Source: Prorocentrum cordatum
Taxonomy: Eukaryota > Sar > Dinophyceae > Prorocentrales > Prorocentraceae
DNA length: 47,500 nt
Direction of reading: 5' to 3'
Assembly (NCBI GenBank): GCA_963575745.1
Contig: CAUYUJ010017860.1
Span: 17,501 to 65,000 of the forward strand
The translations under genes and the position numbers were made by a program. Below, piece after piece: positions 9,021 to 18,590 of the stretch. Positions within the stretch are counted from its first letter, which is position 1, and each line of letters opens with the position of its first letter. The notes under the pieces are model-generated. The model searched no databases and was not told the DNA's origin. It was given only the letters and a program-made list of their open reading frames with translations.

Positions 9021-10500
9021 AGGGGTCCCGAACCCCGAATACCCCCGACGACCTCAGAGAACGTCTGCTTCGTCCCGCCGGCCCTGGCTTCCCGTCTGCG
9101 CGTTCGCCGTCGCCGGCTGGCTTCTCGTCCCCCTTCTCCCTCCCCGTCGCCGCACAGCGCAGACTGCCAGGAGCAGGCGCTTGCCGTCGATCTCCGGCTG
9201 CACGTCGGCACCGCATCTGGGGCGTCAAGCGCACAATCGAACACTTCCGAAACCTGGGCTCGCGGGCCGCGCCGAGTGCCGCGCCTGTTGCCCGGGGCGC
9301 GCCTGGTGCTCGGCAAGCAGGGCAGGCACTCGGGGGCCGCGACCCCTTCGGCACTGTGGCTCTGGCGTGGCGCGCCGAGCGCGCACCAGAGCAGCACGCG
9401 CCGAGCGGCACTGGAGCAGCACCGAGAAGCCTCGAGACGTGGAGTGAGCGTCGGGGCCCTCTAAGCGGGGACTTTGATGGAACCAAGGGCGCGTCGGCAC
9501 ACCCGAGGGAACTGCAGCCGTGGGTCGGGGACATCCCCCCACTGCATCTTCCAAGATCCTGGCTTTCGCAGTGCCCAAGCCTCCGGGGCACTGGCGGCGC
9601 CCCTCGCAGGCCACGCCCGGCAGGCCTCCCCCCCCCTGCCCTCGTCCCCGCCAAGAGCGGTGCCCGTGGGAGAGCCTGGGCGGGCGGCGCCCGCTTGGTG
9701 CTCGGGGAGCGCGGCACCCAGTCGGGGGCTGCGTCTCTGCCCTTGTGGCTCTTCTCCTCCGGAGCGGAGGGGGGGTGTGGGAGGGGGGCGAGCGGCAGCG
9801 GGGACGATCCCTTGCCGGCAGCGGCGGCTGCGGGCGGCGGCTGCAGGCGAGACGTCGGGGACGGTGGCGGGGTCCTCTGGAGGCCTCCGACGGACCCAGC
9901 CCCCAGCGGTGGGACACCAAGAGCGAGCGAGTGCAGCCGCTGACCCCGTGGCTCGTCTCCTCTGAGGGCGAGGGAGCCTGGACATCTTGACAGACAGATT
10001 TTCCCGGTCCGCGGGCCCAGAGGTCTCGACCGCTTCCATGGAGCCGAGCCGTCGTCCTGGATGGGTCTTCAAACGGCCCAGGGAGCCGAAAACGGCCCCA
10101 AAGGGTGAAATCGGAACACATCGTACTGGGAAGAATGGGGCCCGACCGAGGAAGGGGCCGAGGTGGTGCGAGCGACGGGCCCGAGAGCGGCCTGACAGGG
10201 AGCGCCTCTGGGAGGCACTGAGCGTGGCGCAGAGTTGTGCATTCTGAGCTAACTCCCGCTTCACCCACTCACCCTCGACTTCTTTTGATCTTGCGCGTCT
10301 CTGGGCCCGACTTCGACCATCTCTTCCAGGGCCTCCCCCCTGCGATTCGGAAGGGTGCCGCGCGCGTCGTTCGTCGAGTTTGCAGGGCAACGCGTGCGTT
10401 TGCTGGGCGATGCTTGCCGCCCGCGGCAAACCCCGCCACCGCGCCAGCGCAGCAATGTGTCGGTTCCCCTCCACCCGCACCTTAAAACTGTCTCAATTCC
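9021..10500. other. GC-rich region without a recognised gene
   Basis: Very GC-rich and open in several frames on both strands. Two diverged copies of a roughly 100 bp segment (9278-9390 and 9678-9775) share the words CTTGGTGCTCGG and GTGGCTCT. They read ARLVLGKQGRHSGAA and ARLVLGERGTQSGAA in the same + frame sense. Whether this is a repeat or a gene fragment cannot be decided by eye. Confidence 0.4.
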
Positions 10501-10590
10501 TTAAGCTATCGGCCGCGCGGTCGGGACAGCAATCCATGTGACAATCCCACCAGTTCTCTGTGCGTGAGTGGTCTGAGGAGCTCGTTCTGC

Positions 10591-10632
10591 TACCCCCCCC
10601 TTCCCCTTCGGGGAGGGGGATCCCCCTCCCCC
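10591..10632. repeat. C/G-run hairpin with TTCG loop
   Basis: A pyrimidine run ending CCCCTTCCCC, then TTCG, then GGGGAGGGGG, then a second C-run. A similar TTCGGGGG plus C-run element lies at 5160-5195, again just ahead of a CCAAGAxGGCC array. Confidence 0.5.
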
Positions 10633-10689
10633 TACCCCCTTCCCCTGGGTCTGGAGGGGGCGTTTCGCGAGGGGTTGGAGCGTCCGAGA

Positions 10690-11150
10690 TGGCCCGAGAT
10701 GGCTCCATGAGGACCCCAAAGAGCCCAAGATGGCCTCCAGGATCGCCCAACATATCCCAGCATTCTGCAACGTAGCTTCCACCACGCCTGCAAGGCGGCT
10801 CACAATATTCAAAGCCATTTTGTTTTCTCAGAATGTTTTTGTTGCCTTCTCGCCGTTCCGCTTCCGATGGGCTCTGCAAGCCTCAGGACGGCTCCAAGAT
10901 GGCCCAAGACGGCCCCAAGATGGGCCCAATAGGGACCCAAGAGCGCCCAAGACCGCTCCAAGAACGCTCCAAGAGGGCCCCAAGAGGCTCATATCATGGC
11001 CCCGACGGGGGGACCCAAATCGACGCCGCTTTTTTTTGATCGATGGCTTCCAAGATGGCCTCGAGCGGGCCTCCACAGACTCCAAGAGGCCCCAAGAGGG
11101 TCTCAAGAGTGCCCCAGGTTGGCCCCAAGAGAGGACCCCTGGGGACCAAG
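10690..11150 (+). repeat. CCAAGAxGGCC array with T-rich linkers
   Basis: 9-12 bp units as at 5.4 kb and 15.9-22 kb, broken by linkers TTTTTGTTGCCTTCTCGCCG (about 10827) and a poly-T stretch near 11029. It ends in a GTC-type run near 11164-11185 and then the dispersed tag at 11262-11292. Confidence 0.85.
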
Positions 11151-11261
11151 AGGTCTCCCTCCTCGTTGTCGTTGTCGTCGCCTTCTTCCTCCTCGTCCTT
11201 CGGTTCACTGCTGGGCCGCGTTCTGCTATGCAGCCCTGATCAGGGCAAATCGATTGTCTTC

Positions 11262-11292
11262 TGTTGCTGGATGGGCTGATGGGGATGCGCGA
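11262..11292 (+). repeat. Dispersed repeat GGGCTGRTGGGGATRCGCGAA, copy 2
   Basis: The second copy of the tag at 5855-5888 (ATGGGCTGATGGGGATGCGC). Confidence 0.6.
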
Positions 11293-11299
11293 ATTATCA

Positions 11300-11796
11300 G
11301 GAACTTACACGGTCGCCTTCCTCGGCAGCCGAACGACCAGAGAAGGCATGCAACCTATATCGAGCAGACCACCGCTTGAAAATTCTCGGCGGCAGCCGTG
11401 CAGTGCATTCAGTGGTACCGCCCGGCCCGCCCAACAAAAATGCCACCCAACATGAACCCCCCCAAGCTGGGCCGTCCGCTATCGTTCACGATCGCACGAG
11501 AAAAGTGTAATTTTTCGATGACACATTGTGTTGCCTTGCGCGGCAGCCTTGAAACAAAGCTCGGCGCTTCAGCGTGCCGTTGCGAGCGAAAGTGTGAGGG
11601 CCACGGGGGGCGCTCCGATCTCCCTTGGATGCTCGAACAGAGCGTCCGGCTCGGCTTTTTCAATGTGACGGCAGCGGCAAGCGACGAACATTCCACGAAT
11701 GATCATCTGGCGAGCATCGTCTGGTGAGGCGGCTTTCTGCTCAGACCCCAATCTCCGCATCGCGAACAAGCGGTGGTACGGAAAGGGCGCGGGATG
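11300..11796. other. Unassigned region
   Basis: No gene, RNA or repeat was recognised. Frames of 95-109 codons overlap on opposite strands without a domain. Confidence 0.4.
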
Positions 11797-11842
11797 ATGG
11801 GGATGATGATGATGACGATGACGATGACGATGACGAAGATGG

Positions 11843-11926
<84 letters not shown>

Positions 11927-11960
11927 CGATGGTGGTGGTGATGATGATGACGATGGTGTT
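11797..11960 (+). repeat. (GAT)n microsatellite
   Basis: Impure GAT/GAC triplets flanking about 30 perfect GAT units. Frames give poly-Asp, poly-Met or poly-His/Ile depending on strand and register. Confidence 0.95.
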
Positions 11961-12150
11961 GCTGTTGAGAATGAGGATGACACACCTCCTGCGGACGACG
12001 CGCTCCTCGCACAGCCGCCGCAAGCCGCCCAAGGTCCGCCACCACTCTCGGCGCGGCTGCCCTGGCCAGCGCACGTCACGAGCGGGATCGAACTTCGCCG
12101 CTCTGGTCCCGCGCGGGAGCAGCCCTCACCACGCCGGCCACGCCTCCCGC

Positions 12151-12888
12151 TCAGCGCCGTGTGCGGCTGCGCTGGCGCCTGCTGTGCAGCGCCTCGGGCT
12201 CCCCCAACCAGCCTGGCTTCGTCGGGTGCAGCCTGTGCCACAGGCGGCGGAGGGCGTCCGCCTGCCTGTTGGACGTCGCGCGGTGCAGGCCCGGCTCCGT
12301 CAGGCCCATGACCCTCGCCGACGCCGCGCTGCAGCCGCACGCGTTGCAGCAAACGCGCGGCCCCGCCACGTAGAGCACGTGCGTGTCGTGGATGGCTGCG
12401 TTCCACCACGGCGGCCTCGCCGGGGGAGGCACGGCCGCCGCCGGGCCGCCGCCTCCGGCAGCCCTTCCAGAGGCAGGCGCAGCAGCCAGCGCGGCGCCAC
12501 GCGCGCGTCCGCAGCCGCGGCCGCGGCCCCCGCGGGCCCTGGCCAGCGCGGCGGCGGCGGGCGCGGGCCCAGGCTCGGCGGTCTCTGGCGGGGCGGCTCC
12601 GGCGCTCCCCGCGCCTCGCGTCCGCCGCGGGGTCTCGCCAGCAGCATGCGCCTCCTCGTCGCCGTCGGAGGCGCCCAGAGATGCGCCAGGCGCGGGGCCG
12701 TCGGCAGCGACCTCGTCAGCCTCGTCGCCGCCGCTCTCCTGGCCAGCGGCCTGGGCCGCCAGCGACGCCCCGACGGCCGCCGCCGCGATGGCCGCCGCGG
12801 CCGTGCTGCTGCGAGGCTCGAGCGCTGGCGCCCTGGGCCGACCTGCACTCGCATCGCTCTGACAGCGTTCCTCGTGGACGAGATGTGG
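12151..12888 (-). CDS. 3' coding remnant with zinc-binding tail, related to the 29-kb retroelement
   Basis: One minus frame stays open from the GGA-rich run near 12.9 kb to a TGA at 12151-12153. It begins with an Ala/Gly/acidic linker (for example ASDGDEEAHAAGE) and ends with a compact domain: HDTHVLYVAGPRVCCNACGC, about 30 residues, then ADALRRLWHRLHPTKPGW. The order of H, V-C-x2-C, LxE/LTEP, an Ala/Leu-rich helix, then R-L/R-HP matches the tail of the LINE at 28942-30285 (FICTRCKC, LGEEC, NALAKGRHPHY). The likeliest source is the 3' end of a retroelement or a host gene with the same domain. The start is not determined, no catalytic domain is present, and the upstream part runs into microsatellite DNA. 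Confidence 0.5.
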   Translation of the reverse strand, partial: PHLVHEERCQSDASAGRPRAPALEPRSSTAAAAIAAAAVGASLAAQAAGQESGGDEADEVAADGPAPGASLGASDGDEEAHAAGETPRRTRGAGSAGAAPPETAEPGPAPAAAALARARGGRGRGCGRARGAALAAAPASGRAAGGGGPAAAVPPPARPPWWNAAIHDTHVLYVAGPRVCCNACGCSAASARVMGLTEPGLHRATSNRQADALRRLWHRLHPTKPGWLGEPEALHSRRQRSRTRR

Positions 12889-12962
12889 AGGACGAGGTGG
12901 AGGAGGAGGTTCCTTCCATTCCCTTCCCTTTCCCTCTGCAAGGGGAAGGGGAAGGGGAAGGG

Positions 12963-13053
12963 GGAGGAGGAGGAGGAGGAGGAGGAGGAGGAGGAGGAGG
13001 AGGAGGAGGAGGAGGGAGGAGGAGGAGGAGGAGGAGGAGGAGGAGGAGGAGGA
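12963..13053 (+). repeat. (GGA)n microsatellite
   Basis: Nearly perfect GGA triplets preceded by GGGGAA units. The purine strand is +, opposite to most triplet runs left of 22 kb. Confidence 0.95.
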
Positions 13054-13626
13054 AGGAGGGGGGATGACAAGGATGGGGTGAGGAAGACGTTACGGGGGGG
13101 GGAGGGGGAGGGGGAAGGGACGGGGGATGGGAGCAGGGACGGGATACTCCCATCCCAGCAGCTGGAGCCGAACCGCCTGCCATCTCCCCCCCCATGTCGT
13201 GAAGGAGCAGGGGCACCGAGGGGGCCGCCCCCCCGCTCGACCCAGGGAGAGCCTCGGGGAGCCCGAAGACGGCGAACAAACGCCCAAGACCCGTCTCGTC
13301 CAGGACCCGCCTTGCCCTCCGCGGCGGCCCACGCTGCGGAGCCCGCCGGAGCCCCCAGTGCCCAGCCGCCCCGCAGCGACCGTCGCGCCTCGGGGGCCGC
13401 GCTCGCTCCTCGCTTCGGTGGTGGCCGCCGTCGTGGTCGTCGCCGACGCCCCTGCCAGCGCGCCCTCGTCGAGGCGTCGGTGGTGGTGGCCGTTGTCGAG
13501 GTGGTGGTCGTCGTGGTCGTCGTCTGCCCCCCCCCCCCGCCGGCGTGCCCCGCGCCGCCGCCCCGCGGAGGGCGAATCGGCCCTCGGGGCGCGACCGCTC
13601 TCCGTGTGCGCGGCGCGCTTGTTCTC

Positions 13627-13627
<1 letters not shown>
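13054..13627. other. GC-rich region without a recognised gene
   Basis: The start is G-rich (about 13094-13130), then mixed GC-rich sequence with GTG/GTC-rich words from about 13420. There are several open frames but no domain. Confidence 0.4.
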
Positions 13628-13657
<30 letters not shown>

Positions 13658-13669
13658 GGCCGCCGCCGC

Positions 13670-13757
<88 letters not shown>

Positions 13758-13770
13758 TTCGTCGTCGTCG
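13628..13770 (+). repeat. (GCC)n then (GTC)n microsatellites
   Basis: About 18 GCC-type triplets switch at about 13683 to about 28 GTC/TCG triplets. The switch differs by one base per unit, which suggests conversion of one run into the other. Confidence 0.9.
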
Positions 13771-13845
13771 GCGGCTCCGCTCGTGGCGCTCTCGCGCCCG
13801 CGGCGCGTGCGCGTGTCTGCCCCGGGGGCGGCGGGGGCGGCCCGT

Positions 13846-13950
13846 CCTTGTCTCTGTCCCTGTCCCTGTCCTTCTCCTTGTCCTTTTCCTTGTCCTTTTC
13901 CTTCTCCCTGTCCCTTTCTTTCTCCTTCTCCCTATCTTTCTCCTGGGGGG
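13846..13950 (+). repeat. TCCCTG / TCCTTT hexamer run
   Basis: The units CTGTCC, CTTCTC and CTTGTCCTTTTC repeat with a 6-bp step and wholly pyrimidine-dominated composition. Confidence 0.75.
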
Positions 13951-14558
13951 AATCTTTTTACATCTTCTTGCACTCTGGATGGGATCGTCCTGAGACGCCC
14001 CATGACGACTGAACGATCAAACATGTATCTCCCGACCGCATGGCCGAAAGGGCCTCAAAGCTGAGCTACCAAACGATGCTCCTGCCTCGAGACGACCCGC
14101 GATCGCGGACTCTCGCGAGAGGGGCCGCCAAACGCCCTGCTCGTGCGGCTTCTCACCACTCGATGCCCCATTCTCCTGGGTGAGCCGACCCGCCGATTGT
14201 GGCAGGGGCGCGCTCCCCACCCGAGTCGTGCGCACGCTGACGTGGACCACGGAGCCGTGGATCTGGGGCGTGGGCGCCAGATCCACGGATGGAGAAAAGC
14301 GCCCCCCGAGACGTGGTGCCGACGCCGCCCGACTTGGCGATGCAGCGCAACGGTTCTGCACGGCAACGGGACCCGCCGCCCATGGCTGCGGGCCTGGGTC
14401 CAAAAACCCGTCGCTCCACGCGGGCTGCTCTCCACGGAGCGCACCAGCTCTGCAGAGAAACAGGACCTGCCGCCCATTCTACGCCCGCGCCCGAGTTACA
14501 GAACCGGCCTGGGCTGCCCACCCCCGCTGAAGACGAAGCCAAGACGAGGATAGATTCG
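13951..14558. other. Unassigned GC-rich region
   Basis: No domain was recognised on either strand. The words GGACCTGCCGCCCA and GGGACCCGCCGCCCA (near 14369 and 14463) suggest a diverged tandem duplication of about 95 bp. Confidence 0.35.
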
Positions 14559-14690
14559 GGTGAGGATAAATCGGGGATCTCTGAGATCTGGCGGTTCTGG
14601 GGGATGTCTCGGGCGCCGCGGCCTTCTCAGCGCGTTCCGGGACGCTCCGAGAGCGTTCCGGAACGCTCTGGAACGGATTTATCCTCGTCC
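14559..14690. repeat. Foldback element with 11-bp terminal inverted repeats
   Basis: GAGGATAAATC at 14562-14572 is matched by GATTTATCCTC at 14676-14686. Inside lies a perfect 20-bp palindrome at 14650-14669 (AGAGCGTTCCGGAACGCTCT) and related GCGTTCCGG words. This could be a MITE-like insertion or a structured RNA gene. Confidence 0.6.
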
Positions 14691-14723
14691 CAGCCCCGTC
14701 CGACCCATCCCAGAGCGCCCCCG

Positions 14724-14907
14724 TCTCCTCCTCCTCCTCCTCCTCCTCCTCCTCCGCTCCCCTCCTCCTCCTCCTCCTCCTCCTCCTCCTCCTCCTCCTC
14801 CTCCTCCTCCTCTCCCTCCTCCTCCTCCTCCGCTCCCCTCCTCCCCTCCTCCTCCTCCTCCTCCTCCTTCCTCCTCCTCCTCCTCCTCCTCCTCCTCCTC
14901 CTCCTCC
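14724..14907 (+). repeat. (CCT)n microsatellite, interrupted
   Basis: About 184 bp of CCT triplets with a few CCCCT and TTCC breaks. Confidence 0.95.
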
Positions 14908-15093
14908 CCGCGCTTTGCTGGCCCGCCGCGCCGCCGCCTTCGTCGTCGGCGCGCCGCGAGGGCGAGGCCCCGCGTTTCCAGGCGCGCCTCCTCGGAGGCG
15001 CGATGTCTCCGCGGACGGCCCAGCGGCCGACGACAGGGGCGGCCGACGAGGGGGGGGCCGACGGGGGGGTGTGCGCCACGATTTTTTTTTTTG

Positions 15094-15117
15094 GTGTATA
15101 TATATATATATATATAT
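15094..15117. repeat. (AT)n microsatellite with TTGGTG flank
   Basis: TTGGTG followed by about 12 TA units, after a T12 run. The same TTGGTGTATATATA junction occurs at about 21562. Confidence 0.9.
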
Positions 15118-15643
15118 TTATTCTCCTTCCCTTCCAGGCAAAGGCAACCTTCGGTTCTGGGCGACACACATTCTGCAACGGCAAGATGAACACGTCGCGG
15201 GTCTGGGACTGGAAGCGGGACAAGATGCGACCAACTAGAACAGATCCCGACCACTTCCAGCCAATCCCGAGCAGTCAGAGACTCGCAGCCACCCAGGGAG
15301 CAGTGCGTGAGGAGTCAGGAGGAGAGGAGGAATGGAGACCACGGTGTTCTGTTCCAAGCGAGAACCCAACACAGGAGGGCTGGGAGTACATATGACCCAC
15401 CACCTGCACCCCCAGACTTACCGAGTCCCCTCCGCATACGATGTTTCGAGATGCATTCTGCACGGTCGTTCATCGTAACTATCAAACAGTACCATACCAG
15501 CCAGGCCCTGTATCGACCCATCCCTCCGTGCCGCGAGGCGCGAGGGGAGTTTCGCAAGGCTCTCATGTGCTCTCTGCCCTGAGCCCTGTATTCTAATAGT
15601 CTAAGGGCTGGGGTCCGACATTCTCGGACTGTTCGGGCTCCAA
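15118..15643. other. Unassigned region
   Basis: No gene or RNA was recognised. Composition is closer to balanced than in the flanks. Short overlapping frames have no domain. Confidence 0.4.
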
Positions 15644-15860
15644 TTAGCAGAGCGGCGCTCTGCTAAGTTACCTCAAAGCATACGCACTCGCTGTTCCTCC
15701 CCTTCTTCGCAGAGCACTGCTCTGCTAATTGGCCTCAAAACAGGGTTCTCCATCCTGCTCGGGCTCTGATTAGCAGAGCACCGCTCTGCGAAGTGGCCTC
15801 AGAGCATGCGTGCGTTCACTGCTTTTTTTCTCATTAGCAGAGCGCCGCTTTGTTATTTTG
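15644..15860 (+). repeat. Tandem hairpin satellite, four copies of about 63 bp
   Basis: Each unit starts with an inverted repeat TTAGCAGAGCG-n-CGCTCTGCTAA (copy 1 perfect, 15644-15666). Copies start near 15706, 15770 and 15834. The linker carries GGCCTCAAAGCATGCGCACT. The arms keep a paired core in each copy while the linkers diverge more. Function is unknown. Confidence 0.85.
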
Positions 15861-16375
15861 ACTCAGCGCATGCGCACTCGCTGTTGATGCTTTATTCATC
15901 CGAGGGCCCCAAAACGGCCAAGAGGGCCCCTAGAAGCGCCCGAGAGGGTCCGACAGGCCTCTAAGACGGCCCAAGAGCGCTCCGGCCCAAGGGGTCCCAC
16001 AGGAGCCCCAACAGCGCTCCAAGAGGACCTCCAAGAGGGCCCCAAGATGCAACAATCACATATTTCCTTGTGTGTTTCAATGTTTTTCGCGCGCTAGCGT
16101 TTTCGGGCTTCCGACGCTCCAAGGCCGCCAAGACCGCCCAAGAAGTCCCCCAAACAGCCCAAGAGGCATCCAAGACGGCCCAAAAGAGCCCCAAGACTGC
16201 CTCATGAGGGGGAACACGAACCGACAATCCGAGCCTTCTGCCCCAAGAAATCAATTGGAGACCTCAAGAGGCATCCAAGTGGCGCCAAGAGGCGCCCAGG
16301 AGGCCCTAAGAGGCTCCCAAACGTCCCCCAGGAGGCCTCAGAACTGCCTTCAAGAGACCCCCGAGAGGCCACTCG

Positions 16376-16447
16376 CGATATCCCAACAAACATCCAGGAG
16401 GCCTCTAACCCACAACCCAAGCACGGTGGCGGGATGGGCCGAAGACT
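16376..16447 (-). mobile_element. Truncated copy of the tRNA-derived SINE-like repeat
   Basis: The segment from CAACAAACATCCAGGAGGCC to GGTGGCGGGATGGGCCGA matches the body of the element at 34090-34250 (minus orientation), without its tRNA-like head. Its right edge joins the GATCCGCCGCCCC anchor of satellite period 1. Confidence 0.55.
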
Positions 16448-17338
16448 GCTAGATCCGCCGCCCCCTGTCGATTCATCGCAGGGGTGCCTGGCGTGCTTGA
16501 CGATTTCGGTTTTGGTTCTTTTTCCAAAAGAACTCTCCCAATGGGTTTCGGCCCGTCCCGCCGGGGTCCCGGGAGGCCCTTCCACGTGCACGAACTCCGG
16601 AAACAATCCTCCCTGAAACGGCCGTTTCGCTCGGGACATCCTCAACAAATTGAGAAGATGGCCCAAGATGGCCTCCAAGTCCGCCCAAGACGGCCCAAGA
16701 CGGCCCAAGAGGCCCCCCAGAGGCCTCCCAGACGGCCCAAGAGGCCTCCAAGAGGTCCTCCAGGAGGGCCCGAAGAAGCCAAAATAATTGCTTCTCCTTA
16801 GGTTTTTGAAGGATTTTGGAATTGCTTCTTCTCGGCATTCCGACGGCTCAAGACGGCCCAAGAGGCCCCCAAGATCGCCCAAGAGGCCCCCAAGAGGGCC
16901 CCATGACGGCCCAAGTGGCCTCGAAGATGGCCCCAAGAGGGCCCCAAGACGGCCCAAGGCCTCCAACACGCCCAAGATGGCCTCCAAGACGCCCAAGATG
17001 GCCTTCAAGACGGCCCCGAAGCGCCCCAAGAGGGTCCCCCGTTGGCCCAGAAAAGGCCCCCAACACGGCTCCCGACGGCGTCAGACGTGCCAGGAACCCA
17101 CCATGATGGCCGAAGTGGGCTCGAAGCTGGCCCAAGACGGCCCAAGAGGCCCCCAAGAGGGCCTCCAGGAAGGCCAGAAAAGGCCAAAAAACATGGATTT
17201 TCCTGAGGTCTTTGACGGATTTTGACATTTCCTTCTTTTCGGCCTTCCGACGGCCCGAGACGGCCCAAGAGCCCCCAAAGATGGCCGAAAGATCGCCCAA
17301 GAGGCCTCCAAGACGGCCAAGGTGACCTTCAAGATGCC

Positions 17339-17527
17339 CACGTGTTCCCCGAAGGCTTTCCAAACCGATTCGGGGAACACATGGTCCGATGGCTTGGCAG
17401 GTCTGGCCTCAACGTTCGGCCACACAGGCGCTTCCAAAAAGGCAGGGGGCGGCGGTGGTTCGCCGTAGGCGTCTTCGATCCGCCGCCCCCTGTCGGTTCA
17501 TCGCAGGGGTGCCTGGCGTTGCTTGAC
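17339..17527 (+). other. Conserved multi-hairpin module, copy 1 (reference copy)
   Basis: H1: TGTTCCCCGAA (17343-17353) pairs with TTCGGGGAACA (17369-17379). H3: CAGGGGGCGGCGG (17443-17455) pairs perfectly with CCGCCGCCCCCTG (17480-17492), with an inner CGCC-GTA-GGCG mini-stem. H4: CCCCTG (17487-17492) pairs with CAGGGG (17504-17509), continued by a 4-bp inner stem. H3 and H4 share CCCCTG and exclude each other. Between H1 and H3 is TGGCTTGGCAGG, similar to a pol III A box, and the H3 loop ends TCTTCGATCC, similar to a degenerate B box. Whether it is transcribed is unknown. Confidence 0.7.
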
Positions 17528-18401
17528 GATTTCGGTTTTGGTTTTGGTTCTTTTTCCAAAAGAACTCTCCCAATGGGTTTCGGCACGTCCCGCCGGGGTC
17601 CCGGCAGGCCCTTCCAGGAGCACGAGCTCCGGAACAGATCCTCCCTGAAACGGCCGTTTCGCTCGGACATCCTCAAAAAATCGCGAAGATGGCCCAAGAT
17701 GGCCTCCAAGTCCGCCCAAGATGGTCCAAGACGGCCTCCAAGACGGCCCAAGAGAGCCGAAGACGGCCCAAGACGGCCCAAGAGGCCCCCCAGCGGCCTC
17801 CCAGACGGCCCAAGAGGCCTCCAAGAGGCCCTCCAGGAGGGCCCGAATAGGCCAAAATCATTGCTTTTCCCTAGGTTTTTGAAGGATTTTGGAATTTGTT
17901 TCTTCTCGGCATTCCGACGGCTCAAGACGGCCCAAGAGGCCCCCAAGATCGCCCAAAAGGCCCCCAAGAGGGCCCCATGACGGCCCAAGTGGCCTCCAAG
18001 ATGGCCCCAAGACGGCCCAAGAGGCCCCCAACACGCCCAAGATGGCCTCCAAGACGCCCAAGATGGCCTCCAAGACGGCCCCGAAGCGCCCCAAGAAGGT
18101 CCCCCGTTGGCCCAGAAAGGCCCCCAACACGGCTCCCGACGGCGTCAGACGTGCCAGGAACCCACCAAGATGGCCCAAGTGGGCTCGAAGCTGGCCCAAG
18201 ACGGCCCAAGAGGCCCCCAAGAGGGCCTCCAGGAAGGCCGGAAGAGGCCAAAAACATGGATTTTCCTGAGGTCTTTGACGGATTTTGACATTTCCTTCTT
18301 TTCGGTCTTCCGACGGCCCGAGACGGCCCAAGAGCCCCCAAAGATGGCCGAAAGATCGCCCAAGAGGCCTCCAAGACGGCCAAGATGACCTTCAAGATGC
18401 C

Positions 18402-18590
18402 CACGTGTTCCCCGAAGGCTTTCCAAACTGATTCGGGGACCACATGGTCCGATGGCTTGGCAGGTCTGGCCTCAACGTTCGGCCACATAGGCGCTTCCAA
18501 AAAGGCAGGGGGCGGCGGTGGTTCGCCGTAGGCGTCTTCGATCCGCCGCCCCCTGTCGATTCATCGCAGGGGTGCCTGGCGTGCTTGACG
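18402..18590 (+). other. Multi-hairpin module, copy 2
   Basis: Same order of H1, H3 and H4. H1 has one mismatch (GGGGACCA for GGGGAACA); H3 and H4 are intact. Confidence 0.7.

Noticed and set aside
11773-14064. A 763-codon open frame on +
   Set aside because: It starts in the GAT run (poly-Met) and passes through GGA, GCC and GTC runs; openness comes from repeats and GC content.
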